From: Comamonas sp. KCTC 72670
GTDB taxonomy: Bacteria > Myxococcota > Myxococcia > Myxococcales > Myxococcaceae
Direction of reading: 5' to 3'
Assembly: GCA_014656495.1 (NCBI GenBank)
Contig: BNCN01000011.1
Coordinates: 124,001 to 188,000, forward strand
Length of the DNA: 64,000 nt
Shown here: positions 33,960-43,871 of the stretch, one piece after another
How the letters are laid out: each line of letters begins with the position of its first letter
Numbering within the stretch: the stretch's first letter is position 1
Notes under the pieces: generated by a model
The model's database searches: none
What the model saw: the letters and a program-made list of their open reading frames with translations, nothing else
Told to the model about the DNA's origin: nothing
Made by a program: the position numbers and the translations under genes

Positions 33960-35273
33960 TCAAGCGCTGCGGCCGAACACGCGCTGGAAGACGTCGTCCA
34001 TGTGGCGCGTGTGGTAGCCCGGGGAGAAGCAGTCCGAAATCTCCTCGGGCGTCATCATCTTCCGCAGGTCCTCATCGGCCAGCAGGGCCTGCTTGAAGTC
34101 GAGGCCCTCCTCGTACAGCTTCATCGCGTTGCGCTGGACGATGACGTACGCGGCCTGCCGGTCCATGCCCTTGCGCGCCAGCTCCAGCAAGAGCCGCTGC
34201 GAGTTCACCACGCCGCCGAGCAGGTCCAGGTTCTTCTTCATCTGCTCCGGGTAGACGCGCAGGTCCTCCATCAACCTCGCGAAGCGGATGAGCATGAAGT
34301 CCGCGAGGATGGTGGCGTCCGGGCCGATGACGCGCTCCACGGAGGAGTGGGAGATGTCCCGCTCGTGCCACAGCGCCACGTCCTCCATGGCGCTCACCGC
34401 GTAGCCGCGCAGCAGGCGCGCCAGGCCGGTGAGGTTCTCCGACAGGATGGGGTTGCGCTTGTGCGGCATGGCGCTGGAGCCCTTCTGTCCCGCCGTGAAG
34501 GGCTCCTCCGCCTCACGCACCTCGGTGCGCTGCAGGTGGCGAATCTCCACCGCGAACTTCTCGATGCTCGAGCCCAGCAGCGCCAGCGCGGTGAAGAACT
34601 CCGCGTGCCTGTCCCGCTGCACCACCTGGCTGGAGGCCGGCGCGGGCTTGAGGCCCAGCTTGCGGCAGACGTGCTCCTCCACCGCGGGAGGCAGGTGCGC
34701 GAAGGTGCCCACGGCGCCGGAAATCTTGCCCACGGCGATGACGTCGCGCGCGTGCTCCAGGCGGACGCGGGCGCGGCGCAGCTCGTCGTACCAGATGGCC
34801 AGCTTGTGCCCGAAGGTGATGGGCTCCGCGTGGATGCCGTGGCTGCGGCCCATCTGCAGCGTGTGCTTGTGCTCGAAGGCGCGCTTCTCCACCGCCGCCA
34901 TGACGCGGTCCACATCCTTCAAGATGAGGTCCAGCGCGTCGCGCAGGGTTAGCGCCAGCGACGTGTCCAACACGTCCGACGACGTCATGCCCAGGTGCAG
35001 CCAGCGCGCGCTGGGGCCGACGCGCTCCTCCATGAACGTGAGGAAGGCGATGACGTCGTGCTTGGTGGTGCGCTCAATCTCCTCGATTTTCGCCGCGTCC
35101 TGCTGCGTGAAGTCCCCGGCGCGCGCGAGGCAGTCCGCCAGCGCCTCGCGGGGCGCCAGCCCGGCCTCCACCATGCCCTCCAGGGCGGCGAGCTCCACGT
35201 CGCGCCAACGGCTGTAACGGGCCTCGTCGGACCAGAGGGACGACATCTCCTGACGGCTGTATCGCGGAATCAC
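33960..35273 (-). CDS. purB: Adenylosuccinate lyase
   Basis: This enzyme cleaves fumarate from SAICAR and from adenylosuccinate in purine and AMP synthesis. At 437 residues it is of normal length. The fumarase-superfamily signature SSAMPHKRNP is intact, with MGRSHGIHAEP and TSSDVLDT as the other substrate-binding regions. The ATG overlaps the stop of the upstream ABC_sub_bind gene by four bases (ATGA), so translation is coupled to a kinase-led operon, an unusual setting for a purine gene. It faces purC. Confidence 0.97.
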   Translation of the reverse strand: MIPRYSRQEMSSLWSDEARYSRWRDVELAALEGMVEAGLAPREALADCLARAGDFTQQDAAKIEEIERTTKHDVIAFLTFMEERVGPSARWLHLGMTSSDVLDTSLALTLRDALDLILKDVDRVMAAVEKRAFEHKHTLQMGRSHGIHAEPITFGHKLAIWYDELRRARVRLEHARDVIAVGKISGAVGTFAHLPPAVEEHVCRKLGLKPAPASSQVVQRDRHAEFFTALALLGSSIEKFAVEIRHLQRTEVREAEEPFTAGQKGSSAMPHKRNPILSENLTGLARLLRGYAVSAMEDVALWHERDISHSSVERVIGPDATILADFMLIRFARLMEDLRVYPEQMKKNLDLLGGVVNSQRLLLELARKGMDRQAAYVIVQRNAMKLYEEGLDFKQALLADEDLRKMMTPEEISDCFSPGYHTRHMDDVFQRVFGRSA

Positions 35274-36226
35274 TCGTAGACCTTCACGGCAAAGTCCCGC
35301 CGCGCCGCGAGCCGGAGCAGTTCCAGCACGGCGCCGGAGGACGGATCCAACTTCCTGGCGGCGGTGAGATTGAGGGACAAGTCCAGCCCCTCAGGCTGAA
35401 CCACCGCCAGCGCTCCTGGATTCACCTTCTCGTGGATGATGCGGTTGGCCAGCCGCCCGGCTTGCTGGCCAATGGCCGTGGGACTGGGCGAGAGCGCCAG
35501 CGTCGCCCCCTCCTTCACCTGGCTGGGCGTCAGCGCGGCCAGCGGCAGCTTGTTCGCCGCCGCGAAGGAGATGAGCGCCTGCACCACCGCGGCGTTGCCC
35601 ACCGTCTTGTCCGCCACCATCAGCATCGCGTCCACCTTGCCCGCGGCGCCGTCGAGCACCTTCTCCGCCCGGCTCCCCGACTCCAGCTCCAGCGGGAGGA
35701 TGGACATCCCCTTCGAGGACGCCGCGGCCCGCGCCTGCGTCACCGTGCCCGCCGAGAAGCGCGGGTCATGCAGGATGCCCACGCGCTTCACCTTGGGCGA
35801 CACGGCCTTCAGCGCGTCCAGCTCCGGCCCCAAATCACTGGTGAGGGAGATGCCGGTGACGTTCGCCCCGTCCAGGCCGTACTTCTCGTAGTACGGCACC
35901 ATGGCGAAGAGGACCGGCACGTCCTCGCCCAGCGAGCGGCGGGCGGCGTTGGCGGCCAGCGGCCCCAGGGCCAGAATCATCGCGGGCTTCTGCGCCGCCA
36001 GCTTCTTGAAGAGGCGCGCGGCGGCGCCGGCGCTCTCGTCCAGCATCACCTCCTGCACCTCGGCGCGCGCCTCCGCCGAGAAGCCGGCGATGACGGACGC
36101 ATAGGGTGCCAGGTTCGCGGACTTCACCGCGACGACGCGGGGACGGGCTTGCGCCGGCGCCGGCGTCTGCGCCAGGGCCACCACCGGCAGCACCGCGACG
36201 AGCACCGCGGCGATGCGCCCCCTCAT
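35270..36226 (-). CDS. ABC-type substrate-binding protein (ABC_sub_bind family)
   Basis: This 318-residue protein has a signal peptide (MRGRIAAVLVAVLPVVALA) and the two-lobed fold of the YtfQ-unrelated ABC_sub_bind family: the VAVKSANLAPYASVIAGF start, PAMILALGPLAAN, VRRVGILHDPRFS-like middle, and LPLAALTPSQVKEGATLALSPSP. Such proteins bind small solutes in the periplasm. No permease or ATPase genes are adjacent, so it may act as a sensor or with a remote transporter. The ATG overlaps the kinase stop by four bases, and the next gene, purB, overlaps its stop too. Confidence 0.85.
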   Translation of the reverse strand: MRGRIAAVLVAVLPVVALAQTPAPAQARPRVVAVKSANLAPYASVIAGFSAEARAEVQEVMLDESAGAAARLFKKLAAQKPAMILALGPLAANAARRSLGEDVPVLFAMVPYYEKYGLDGANVTGISLTSDLGPELDALKAVSPKVKRVGILHDPRFSAGTVTQARAAASSKGMSILPLELESGSRAEKVLDGAAGKVDAMLMVADKTVGNAAVVQALISFAAANKLPLAALTPSQVKEGATLALSPSPTAIGQQAGRLANRIIHEKVNPGALAVVQPEGLDLSLNLTAARKLDPSSGAVLELLRLAARRDFAVKVYE

Positions 36227-38781
36227 TGCCGCACTCCCGCGCAGCAGCGGAAGCCCACCGCGTTCGAGCGCTCCGTGGGCGTTCCGCTCGCCCGCGCCGA
36301 GCAGCGCGACGCCGCGTCGGGCTGGTCGAACGCGCCACCCTTCAACGTGTAGCCCTGCCCTCCGAAGCGCGAGGCCGTCCACTCCGCCACGTTGCCCGCG
36401 AGGTCCATCACCGCGTAACCGGACTTGCAACGCGCGAACCGGCCTGAGGCCGACAGCCCTCCCGGCACCTCCGAGGTGTTGCAGGCGCCCGGCTCCTGCG
36501 CTTCGCCGAACGGGTACCGCAGGTTGCCCGGACCCTTGCAGGCCTTCTCCCATTCCTGCTCGGTGCAGAGCCGCTTCCCTTCGCGCTCACACGTCGCGCG
36601 GGCCTCTTCCCAGGGCACCGCCACCGACGGCCTCGCCCCAGCCTGGTTGGGGTACTCGTATTCGTCCACGCAGAAGGACGGCACCTGGACGTTCGCGACG
36701 GGCGACTCGTCCGCGCCCGCCAGCGTGTCGTCGTCCTCGCGTCCCATCTTGAAGGCACCGCCGCTCACCAGCCGCATTCCCGGCGGGCAGCCGCCCTCGG
36801 TCGCGGCCACCGCGGCGCCCCCCGCCGCCCCCGGCACGGGCGCGGCGCCACGAGGGCCCTGCCCGCCGGACTTCTGCAGCGATTTGATGAGGAGGAAGCC
36901 TCCGCCCCCGCCCACCACCAGGCCACCGAGCACGAGCAGCACCAGCCCCAGCATCGAGCGCTTGGGCTTCGCGGCGCGCGTCGCGGGCTTGGTGAGCACC
37001 GCGCCACGGGGCGTGGAGCGCGCATTCGACGACTCGGCGGGCTCACCTCGCTTCCCGCCCGGGCGGGAACCGGGGTCGGAGACCTCCGAAGCACGACGGC
37101 GCCCACGATTCCCCGCGTCCTCGGAGGAGCGCCCCTTGCCGCGACTGCCCGTGTCCTCGGCGCCGTCGTCGGACGCGCCATCCCTGCCACGCGAGCGCGA
37201 ACGGCCCACCGCGGGCGCCGAATCCAGCGTGGGCGCGGCGGCGCGGACGGGCACCGCGGGCGCCGCCTCGAGCGTCATCGCGCTGGAGCGGCTGTCCGTC
37301 ACCGCGGGCGCGTCCACCTGCGTGGGCGCGGAGGAGCGGCTCAGGGCGGCCTCGGACTCCTGCGCGGACGGGGAAGAACGCTCGGAGCCATCCTCCGCCT
37401 CCTTGCGCGAGGGCGCGGCGCGCGCGGCCGCGGGAGGCGCGGCGGCGGACCGGGCCGGAGCGGGCGCCGGCTTGGGCGCGGCGGCTGGCGGCGCGATGAA
37501 CGGCAGCGCCTGCTCCGTGAGGTGCGGCTGCGCGGGCTTGCCGCGCCCCATGATGGCGGCCAGTGACGCCGCGTCCAGGGGCTGCGTGGCATCCGCCGGG
37601 GGCAGGTCCGGAACGGGCGCGGGAGGCTTGGGCGCCGCGACACCGGGAGGCGGCGGCAGGTCCGCCTCCTGCACGGCCGGGAGCATGCCCGTGGGCACCG
37701 GCGGCGGGGGCCGGGCGGTCTGCCTCGCGGCGTTCGCGGAGGAGGTGCCCGGCGCGGCCGGCACGCTCCGCGTCTTCGTCACCACCGCGGCCGGCGTGCG
37801 CGCCAGGATGTTGGAGAACTCGGTGAGGAATTCGCCCGCCGTCTTCGGCCGGACCAGCGGGTTGAAGTTGAGCGCGCGCCGGTACAGCGCCTCGATGGAG
37901 GTCGGCAGGTCCGGGTGGTGCATCGTCAGCCCGGGGATGACGCCCTCCTCGGGCACCAGGCCCGTGAGCATCTCCCCCACGACGGCCGCGAGCGAGTACA
38001 CGTCCATGCGTGTGTCCAGCTCGCCCCCGCCGATGTACTCCGGCGCGATGTAGGCGTCCGCGCGCTGCCCCTTCTGGGCCTGGACGAACGGCAGGTGCGG
38101 CACCGCGAGCCCGAGGCCGTAGTCCGTCACCTTGAGCAGGTCCGGCAGGACGATGACATTCTCGGGCTTGAAGTCGGAGTGCGGCCCGAAGCGGTGCGCC
38201 GCGTCCAGGGCCGCCGCCATCTGCGTGAGCAGCGGCTCCACTTCCTTCAACGAGAAGAGCTGCCCGCGCGCGGCGCGCTGCTCCATCATCCGGCGCAGCG
38301 TCATCCCCTCCAGGAGCTGCATGGTGACGAAGGGCCGGTCCCCCTCCAGGCCCTCGTCGTACACGCGCAGGAGGTTCGGGTGGTTGAGCTTCTTGGCCAC
38401 CCGCATGGACAGCGAGAACTGCATGCGCTCTTCGGGCTGCTGCACCAGGCGCGGATGCACGGCCTTGAGCGCGACCTCGACGTCAATCTCCTCGTCCTGG
38501 GCCCGGAAGACGAAGCCCATGGGCCCGGAGCCCACCACCTCCAGGATGGCGTAGCGGCCGGCGACGACATCGCCCGGCTTGTAGGGAGCGCCCTCCGCGC
38601 CGCGACGGCGAGCGGCGCCAGCGGGCGGACGCGCCGAGGCATCGTGCTTCAGCCCGCAGGTGGGACAGGTGTCTTGGGAGGCAGGGACGAGGCTGCCGCA
38701 GCGGTAGCAGAGCAAAGCGGGCGTACTCCAGGAGGCAGTCGGGGGCCACCTCGGGGGAAGGCCCAGCCTCTTATTCTGCAC
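36223..38781 (-). CDS. Ser/Thr protein kinase fused to an FGE-sulfatase-like domain
   Basis: This protein has up to 852 residues. An N-terminal zinc ribbon (Cys25, 28, 39, 42) is followed by a kinase domain (about 77-330) with Lys106. The catalytic loop reads HSDFKPEN (201-208, HRD changed to HSD) and DYG (220-222) replaces DFG. A long low-complexity Pro/Ala/Ser/Arg linker and one transmembrane helix (near 630) come next. The C-terminal formylglycine-generating-enzyme-like domain (about 665-850) has RLVSGGAFKMG, NVAEWTAS and GFRCC. The catalytic Asp and Lys are kept, so activity is likely. The extracytoplasmic domain may act as a sensor. The start is uncertain: GTG at 38781, or a TTG just before LCYRCG. 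Confidence 0.88.
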   Translation of the reverse strand: MQNKRLGLPPRWPPTASWSTPALLCYRCGSLVPASQDTCPTCGLKHDASARPPAGAARRRGAEGAPYKPGDVVAGRYAILEVVGSGPMGFVFRAQDEEIDVEVALKAVHPRLVQQPEERMQFSLSMRVAKKLNHPNLLRVYDEGLEGDRPFVTMQLLEGMTLRRMMEQRAARGQLFSLKEVEPLLTQMAAALDAAHRFGPHSDFKPENVIVLPDLLKVTDYGLGLAVPHLPFVQAQKGQRADAYIAPEYIGGGELDTRMDVYSLAAVVGEMLTGLVPEEGVIPGLTMHHPDLPTSIEALYRRALNFNPLVRPKTAGEFLTEFSNILARTPAAVVTKTRSVPAAPGTSSANAARQTARPPPPVPTGMLPAVQEADLPPPPGVAAPKPPAPVPDLPPADATQPLDAASLAAIMGRGKPAQPHLTEQALPFIAPPAAAPKPAPAPARSAAAPPAAARAAPSRKEAEDGSERSSPSAQESEAALSRSSAPTQVDAPAVTDSRSSAMTLEAAPAVPVRAAAPTLDSAPAVGRSRSRGRDGASDDGAEDTGSRGKGRSSEDAGNRGRRRASEVSDPGSRPGGKRGEPAESSNARSTPRGAVLTKPATRAAKPKRSMLGLVLLVLGGLVVGGGGGFLLIKSLQKSGGQGPRGAAPVPGAAGGAAVAATEGGCPPGMRLVSGGAFKMGREDDDTLAGADESPVANVQVPSFCVDEYEYPNQAGARPSVAVPWEEARATCEREGKRLCTEQEWEKACKGPGNLRYPFGEAQEPGACNTSEVPGGLSASGRFARCKSGYAVMDLAGNVAEWTASRFGGQGYTLKGGAFDQPDAASRCSARASGTPTERSNAVGFRCCAGVRQ

Positions 38782-38824
38782 GCTCCCCTGTCATCAAGGA
38801 ACGCCAAGCACAGGGAGTTCGTGA

Positions 38825-39280
38825 CTAGCGACCCGTGGACCCGAAGCCACCCGCGCCCCGGGAGGTCTCCTCCAGCACATCGACCTCCACCAACGCCGCC
38901 TGCGGCGCCGCGGCCACCACCAGTTGGGCCACCCGGTCCCCTCGCCTCAGCGTGAAGGGCTCGTTGGAAAGGTTCACGAGGACCACCTGCACCTCGCCCC
39001 GGTAGTCCGCGTCCACCGTACCTGGTGCGTTGAGCAGCGTGACGCCATGCCGCAGCGCCAGCCCCGAGCGGGGCCGCACCTGCCCCTCGTACCCGGGTGG
39101 AAGCGCGAGCGCGAGCCCGGTGGGGACCGCCATGCGCTCCAGCGGTCCCAGCACGCGCTCACCCTCGATGTCCGCGCGCAGGTCCAGGCCCGCGGCCTGC
39201 GCCGTTTCGTAGCGGGGAAGTGGCAGGGGCTCCGCATGGGTGCGCACCCGGCGCACCTTCACCGTGAGGGGGGAAGACAT
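38825..39280 (-). CDS. dut: dUTP diphosphatase
   Basis: This 151-residue trimeric enzyme hydrolyses dUTP to dUMP, keeping uracil out of DNA and supplying dTMP synthesis. All five motifs are visible: [30 protein letters not shown] with the catalytic Asp, [10 protein letters not shown], and the flexible C-terminal [10 protein letters not shown]. It is of normal length, with the ATG at 39280 followed by SSPLTVKV. It lies between the M23 peptidase gene and the kinase fusion, on the same strand as both. Confidence 0.96.
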   Translation of the reverse strand: MSSPLTVKVRRVRTHAEPLPLPRYETAQAAGLDLRADIEGERVLGPLERMAVPTGLALALPPGYEGQVRPRSGLALRHGVTLLNAPGTVDADYRGEVQVVLVNLSNEPFTLRRGDRVAQLVVAAAPQAALVEVDVLEETSRGAGGFGSTGR

Positions 39281-39350
39281 GCGCAGGGACGTAGCACAGC
39301 CACCCTGGCGCTCAACCCACTTCGTGCCACGGCCGCGTCACGGCGCAGGC

Positions 39351-40361
39351 TCAGGGCGCGGCGTCCTTCACCACGGAGCGCAGCGCCGTGCGGAACTTCA
39401 GCGGGTCCATGGGCCGCGCCGCCAGCTCCAACTGGTAGTGCAGATGCGGCCCCGTGGAGCGGCCCGTGTTGCCCGAGAGCGCGACGCGCTGCCCACGAGC
39501 CACCCCCTCTCCGACTTTCACCAGCAGCTCCGAGTTGTGGCAGTACGCGGTCGTCACGCCGCGCCCGTGGTCCACCACCAGCACGCGGCCGTTCACCGCG
39601 TCCTCGCTGGCCCTGCGCACCACGCCGTCCGCCACGGCCACCACGGACGTCCCCACCGGCACGCCCAGGTCCACGCCGGTGTGCAACTTGCGCCGGCCCA
39701 GCACGGGGTGGAAGCGCTCGCCGAAGGGGCTCGTCACGCGCGCGCGCTCGTGAACGGGCCATGCCAGACCGAAGGCGGTGGCCAGGGCCAGGGCCTGCGC
39801 GGCGCCCACGGAGGCCCCCTCGAAGCCGGGAGGAAGCTGACTCGCGAGCCGCTCCAGCGTGGGCGTGCCGCCCTCCGCCTGCATCCGCTCCAGGGCGTAG
39901 CGCGCGGGAACGCGGCCCGCGAACAGCGCCGTCAGCCGGGCCTCTTCTCCTGGGAAGTCCTCCGCCAGGGCCGCGTGCAGCCTGCGCGCGACCACGGGGC
40001 CGTCTTGCGGATCCAACAGCGACGCGGTGGAGACGCCCAGCTCCGAGGCCAGCGCCACCACCGGCGCCCGCGCGCGGGCGTCCATCGACTTGAGCGCCAG
40101 GTGGGTGCCCCACGCCAGCGCCTCCGCGTCCGTGAGGGGCCGCATGAGCGGGACATCGGGCGCCACCAGCGGCGCCGACACCGCGGTGCCACTCACGCCG
40201 TCGTAGTACGCGAGCAGCGGCCGCGCGGTGCTCCGCGTCCCCGTGGCCCACGCCGTCGCCTTGCGCAGCAACGCCCCCGCGGGCGTGTGGTGGTACGCCG
40301 CCCACACGCACAGCGCCGCCATGCAGAAGTCGAGCAGTCCTTTCGCGCGGCGCGGGAACAT
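39351..40361 (-). CDS. M23-family peptidoglycan peptidase
   Basis: This 336-residue protein has a hydrophobic N-terminal segment (GLLDFCMAALCVWAAYH), a helical middle part, and a C-terminal M23/LytM domain from about residue 225. The zinc site is His in HTGVDLG with the downstream HLHYQ, and GRGVTTAYCHNSELLV lies between. Active M23 enzymes cut peptide cross-links in peptidoglycan. The first histidine region reads ERFHPVLGRRKLHTGVD, as in active members, so it is likely functional. It starts ten bases after the membrane-protein gene upstream, so the two probably form an operon. Confidence 0.88.
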   Translation of the reverse strand: MFPRRAKGLLDFCMAALCVWAAYHHTPAGALLRKATAWATGTRSTARPLLAYYDGVSGTAVSAPLVAPDVPLMRPLTDAEALAWGTHLALKSMDARARAPVVALASELGVSTASLLDPQDGPVVARRLHAALAEDFPGEEARLTALFAGRVPARYALERMQAEGGTPTLERLASQLPPGFEGASVGAAQALALATAFGLAWPVHERARVTSPFGERFHPVLGRRKLHTGVDLGVPVGTSVVAVADGVVRRASEDAVNGRVLVVDHGRGVTTAYCHNSELLVKVGEGVARGQRVALSGNTGRSTGPHLHYQLELAARPMDPLKFRTALRSVVKDAAP

Positions 40362-40371
40362 GGGTGGGCAC

Positions 40372-41166
40372 CTACCGGAAGAAGGACCACAGCGGCGTCG
40401 CGTCCACCGCGGCCGCCACGGCGAGAGGAACCACCACCCCGCAGCCCAGCAGCCCCTGGCGCCAGGCCCTCCTGCCTCCCGCCTCCTCACAGACGGCGTC
40501 CGCGTGCTGCAGGTTGCGCAGCACCGCGCGCCACCCCAGCGACGCGAGCACCCCCACCAGCCCCGCCAGCGCCAGCACGCGCGCCGCGACGTCCGCCGCG
40601 GCGTCACCGAACAGCTCACGCCAGGACAGGTACACCGAGCCCTGGATGAGCTTCGCCACCGCGCACGCGCCGGCCAGCACCACCGCCGCCGTCGCCAGGG
40701 GCCGCAGCCAGCGCATGGGCGTGGGCTTGCGCCAGCACCGCGTCCACAGGGCGCGCCACGTCGGCTGCACGGGCTGGGGCTCCATCATCGCGCGCCAGGC
40801 CTCCACGGGCGCCGGCGCGCTCGCCTCGCGGTAGCCCAACGCGGGGAGCGCCAGCACGAGGTCCGCGCACAGCTCCCACGCGAGCGCGAGGAAGCGCGCG
40901 ATGCGCGTGCGCTGCTCCAGCGACACCCACTCCACCAGGGGCGCCGTCAGCTCGAAGCGGCCCACGAAGGCGTCGAAGGCGGCGTCCACCCGGTCCACCA
41001 CCGACAGCAGCCGCTCATCCAGCGTGTCCGCCGCCGAGTGCACGCCCACCGCCACCAGGGCCACCAGCCCCAACGGCATGAACGCCCAGCGGAACGCCCC
41101 CAGGAACCGGGAGACGTCCGTCAGGAACGGCGTGGACGGCGACGCGCTGGGTGGGCGAGGTGGCAA
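40372..41166 (-). CDS. Membrane protein of unknown function
   Basis: This 264-residue protein has about four hydrophobic segments: FMPLGLVALVAVGV, LATAAVVLAGACAVAKL, VLALAGLVGVLASLGW and LLGCGVVVPLAVAAAV. A soluble helical stretch lies between the first and second. A TTG start at 41166 is used, five bases after GGAG. The family is not recognised. The M23 peptidase gene follows after ten bases, so a role in cell envelope remodelling is a reasonable guess. Confidence 0.75.
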   Translation of the reverse strand: MPPRPPSASPSTPFLTDVSRFLGAFRWAFMPLGLVALVAVGVHSAADTLDERLLSVVDRVDAAFDAFVGRFELTAPLVEWVSLEQRTRIARFLALAWELCADLVLALPALGYREASAPAPVEAWRAMMEPQPVQPTWRALWTRCWRKPTPMRWLRPLATAAVVLAGACAVAKLIQGSVYLSWRELFGDAAADVAARVLALAGLVGVLASLGWRAVLRNLQHADAVCEEAGGRRAWRQGLLGCGVVVPLAVAAAVDATPLWSFFR

Positions 41167-41242
41167 GCAGGCTCCAGTCCGGGCGGGACTCGCACCTCAA
41201 CGCACGGCCCCCAGGGAGGGTCTAAGCCAGCTCGGGCCGAAA

Positions 41243-41278
41243 CGAAAACACCCCCTCCCGCACCGTGGCGGAAGGGGG
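41243..41278 (-). terminator. Rho-independent terminator after pnp
   Basis: On the minus strand an 11-base stem (41268-41278 with 41251-41261, one mismatch) encloses a six-base loop and is followed by TGTTTTCGTTT. It lies about 50 bases after the pnp stop and is the clearest protein-gene terminator in the window. Confidence 0.88.
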
Positions 41279-41328
41279 CGTCATCAGCACCGGCGCCCCG
41301 TTGGAGGGCGCCAGGGCCGCGCGAAGGA

Positions 41329-43500
41329 CTAGGCCTTGGCGTCGGGCTGCGTGGGAGCCGGGGCCGCGGGCTGCGCGGCGGCCTCACCGGCGGCGGCACC
41401 CTGCTGCGCGGCGCGCTCGGCCATGGCCTCCTTGCGCGACAGACGAATCTTGCCCGTCTTGTCGATGCTGACGACCTTCACCAGCACCTCGTCGCCCTCG
41501 TTCAGCACGTCGGAGACGCTCTTGACGCGCTTGTCGGACAGCTCGGAGATGTGAATGAGGCCGTCGGTGCCCGGGAACAGCTCCACGAAGGCGCCGAACT
41601 CGGCGATCTTCCGCACCGTGCCCGTGTAGATCTTCCCGATCTCGGCCTCGCGGGTCAGCGCCTGAATCATCGCGATGGCGGCCTTCACGGCCTCGCCGTT
41701 CGCGCTGGCGATGTCCACGCGGCCCGAGTCCTCGATGTTAATCGCGGCACCCGTGCGGGCGATGATGTCCTTGATGACCTTGCCGCCCGGCCCGATGACG
41801 TTCTTGATGAACTCGGGACGAATCTGGATGGTGGTGATTCGCGGCGCGTACTGGCTGATCTCCTTGCGGGACTCGGCCAGCGTCTTGAGCATCTCGCCCA
41901 GGATGTGCAGACGGCCCTGACGCGCCTGCTCCAGCGCGCGGCTCATGATCTCCGTGGTGAGGCCGGTGATCTTGATGTCCATCTGGATGGACGTGATGCC
42001 CTTCGAGGTGCCGCACACCTTGAAGTCCATGTCGCCCAGGTGGTCCTCGTCGCCGAGGATGTCGGAGAGGATGGCGATCTTCTCGCCTTCCTTCACCAGA
42101 CCCATGGCGATACCGGCGACCGGGGCCTTGAGCGGGACACCCGCGTCCATCAGCGCCAGCGTGCCGCCGCAGACGGAGGCCATGGACGAGGAGCCGTTGG
42201 ACTCCAGGATGTCCGACACCAGGCGCACCGTGTACGGGAAGGACTCGCTCTTGGGCACCATGTTGCGCAGCGCGCGCTCCGCCAGCGCACCGTGACCGAC
42301 TTCACGGCGGCCCGGGCCACGCAGCGGCTTGGTCTCGTTCACGCTGAACGGGGGGAAGTTGTAGTGCAGCATGAAGCGCTTGAACGCCATGCCGCCCAGC
42401 ATCTCCAGGCGCTGCTCGTCATCGCTGGTGCCCAGCGTGGTGACGACGAGCGCCTGCGTCTCGCCGCGCGTGAAGACCGCGCTGCCGTGGGTGCGCGGGA
42501 GCACGCCCACTTCGCACGTAATCGGGCGGACCACGTCGTGGCCACGGTCACCGATGCGGCCACCGTTGACCGTCATCTCGCGCATGTGCTCGTACTTCAG
42601 GTCCTCCACCACCGACTTGGCGTGCTTCTCCACCAGCGGGGTGTAGGCGTCGCCCAGCTGCTCCTTGAGCTTGGCGATGGTCTCCTTCTTCGTCTTGCCG
42701 AGCGCCTCGTAACGCGCACCCTTCTCCTTGATGCCGTAGCCCGCCTTGATGCCGTCCATGGCCAGCTCGCGCACCTTGGCGCGCAGGCCCTCGTCCACGG
42801 CGGCCGGCTTCTCGAAGGAGCGGACCTGCTTGTTCAGCTCGCGCCGCAGCTCGTCCTGGAGGTCCAGCGCGGGCTGCGCCGTCTTGAAGCCGAAATCGAG
42901 CGCCGCGACCATGTCGGCCTCGGAGACCTCCTCCGCGCCACCTTCCACCATGACGATGGCCTTGCGGCTCACGGCCATGACCAGGTCCAGGTCGCTCTGC
43001 TCACGCTGCTTCGCGGTGGGGTTGGCCACCAGCTGACCGCCGACGCGACCCACGCGGATGCCGGCGATGGGGCCGTCGAACGGGATGTCCGACACCCACA
43101 GCGCCGCGGAGGCGCCGGTGATGCCGTGGATGTCACCCTCGTTCTCCGGGTCCGAGGAGATGACGCTGGCGATGACCTGCGTCTCGTAGGCGTAGCCTTC
43201 CGGGAACAGCGGGCGGCAGGAGCGGTCGACGAGGCGGCTGGCCAGCGTCTCCTTCTCCGTGAGGCGGCCCTCGCGCTTGAAGTAGCTGCCGGGGATGCGG
43301 CCGGCCGAATACAGCTTCTCCTGGTACTCCACCGTCAGGGGGAGGAAGTCGACGTCCTTCTTCTCCCGGGCGCTCACGGCCGTCACCAGCAGCATGGTGT
43401 CGCCATAGCGAACCACCACGGAGCCGTCGGCCTGCTTCGCCAGACGACCCACCTCGATGCTCAGCTCGCTCTCGCCAATCTTGACGCTCTTCTTCAACAT
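41329..43500 (-). CDS. pnp: Polynucleotide phosphorylase
   Basis: This 723-residue 3'-5' exoribonuclease of the RNA degradosome type uses phosphate to release nucleoside diphosphates. Two RNase PH-like halves are seen (first with [10 protein letters not shown], second with [13 protein letters not shown] and the active-site [15 protein letters not shown]). They are followed by KH ([16 protein letters not shown]) and S1 ([18 protein letters not shown]) RNA-binding domains and a short Ala/Gln tail. The ATG at 43500 gives the canonical start [10 protein letters not shown]. It follows rpsO, as in many bacteria, with a 370-base gap containing two hairpins. Confidence 0.97.
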   Translation of the reverse strand: MLKKSVKIGESELSIEVGRLAKQADGSVVVRYGDTMLLVTAVSAREKKDVDFLPLTVEYQEKLYSAGRIPGSYFKREGRLTEKETLASRLVDRSCRPLFPEGYAYETQVIASVISSDPENEGDIHGITGASAALWVSDIPFDGPIAGIRVGRVGGQLVANPTAKQREQSDLDLVMAVSRKAIVMVEGGAEEVSEADMVAALDFGFKTAQPALDLQDELRRELNKQVRSFEKPAAVDEGLRAKVRELAMDGIKAGYGIKEKGARYEALGKTKKETIAKLKEQLGDAYTPLVEKHAKSVVEDLKYEHMREMTVNGGRIGDRGHDVVRPITCEVGVLPRTHGSAVFTRGETQALVVTTLGTSDDEQRLEMLGGMAFKRFMLHYNFPPFSVNETKPLRGPGRREVGHGALAERALRNMVPKSESFPYTVRLVSDILESNGSSSMASVCGGTLALMDAGVPLKAPVAGIAMGLVKEGEKIAILSDILGDEDHLGDMDFKVCGTSKGITSIQMDIKITGLTTEIMSRALEQARQGRLHILGEMLKTLAESRKEISQYAPRITTIQIRPEFIKNVIGPGGKVIKDIIARTGAAINIEDSGRVDIASANGEAVKAAIAMIQALTREAEIGKIYTGTVRKIAEFGAFVELFPGTDGLIHISELSDKRVKSVSDVLNEGDEVLVKVVSIDKTGKIRLSRKEAMAERAAQQGAAAGEAAAQPAAPAPTQPDAKA

Positions 43501-43568
43501 GTCCGTGCCTCTGGATTCTTCAGGGCGAAGACCCCACCGCGCGCACCCGGCCTGGGAAATAGGCCCGG

Positions 43569-43592
43569 CACCCCGGGAGGGCCCTCGGGGTG
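43569..43592 (-). promoter_or_regulatory. Hairpin in the pnp leader, candidate autoregulatory element
   Basis: CACCCCG (43569-43575) pairs with CGGGGTG (43586-43592) around a ten-base loop, about 70 to 90 bases before the pnp ATG. In enterobacteria a leader stem cut by RNase III controls pnp. A similar role here is inferred from position alone. Confidence 0.35.
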
Positions 43593-43829
43593 TTTGAGCG
43601 GTCACCCGCGCCTCAAGACAGGCGCCAATTGAGGCAACCGCCAGCATGTACTGCGGAGGGCGCTTGCGGAGCGCCGGAGGGATGTCTCGGAACTTTTGAT
43701 CCCTGGCCGCAGGGGCCGACCGAGGTCAGCCCTTCCGAACGGAAACCAAAACCTCCGCAGCCACCACTCCCTTGCCCGCCTCCACCCGCCGCGCTTCCAC
43801 TTCCGTTACCGCATACGTCTTAAACGCGC

Positions 43830-43855
43830 GGGGCGCTGGTTTCTGCCAGCGCCCC
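43830..43855 (-). terminator. Hairpin after rpsO
   Basis: GGGGCGCTGG (43830-43839) pairs perfectly with CCAGCGCCCC (43846-43855) around a six-base loop, 16 bases after the rpsO stop. The following minus-strand sequence has only a short TTT, so termination may be partial, leaving pnp partly co-transcribed. Confidence 0.65.
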
Positions 43856-43871
43856 GGTCCTGCTCAACTGC

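Larger units (their letters stand above)
43501..43871. other. rpsO-pnp intergenic region
   Basis: These 371 bases hold no gene. Read in the direction of transcription (minus strand) there is first a terminator-like hairpin close to rpsO, then a second hairpin in the pnp leader. A pnp promoter is expected between them but could not be assigned. Confidence 0.6.

Noticed and set aside
40228-43632. A very long plus-strand open frame opposite pnp and the M23/membrane genes
   Set aside because: It is antisense to clearly conserved pnp and rich in His, Arg, Leu and Val runs typical of reading GC-rich genes backwards.
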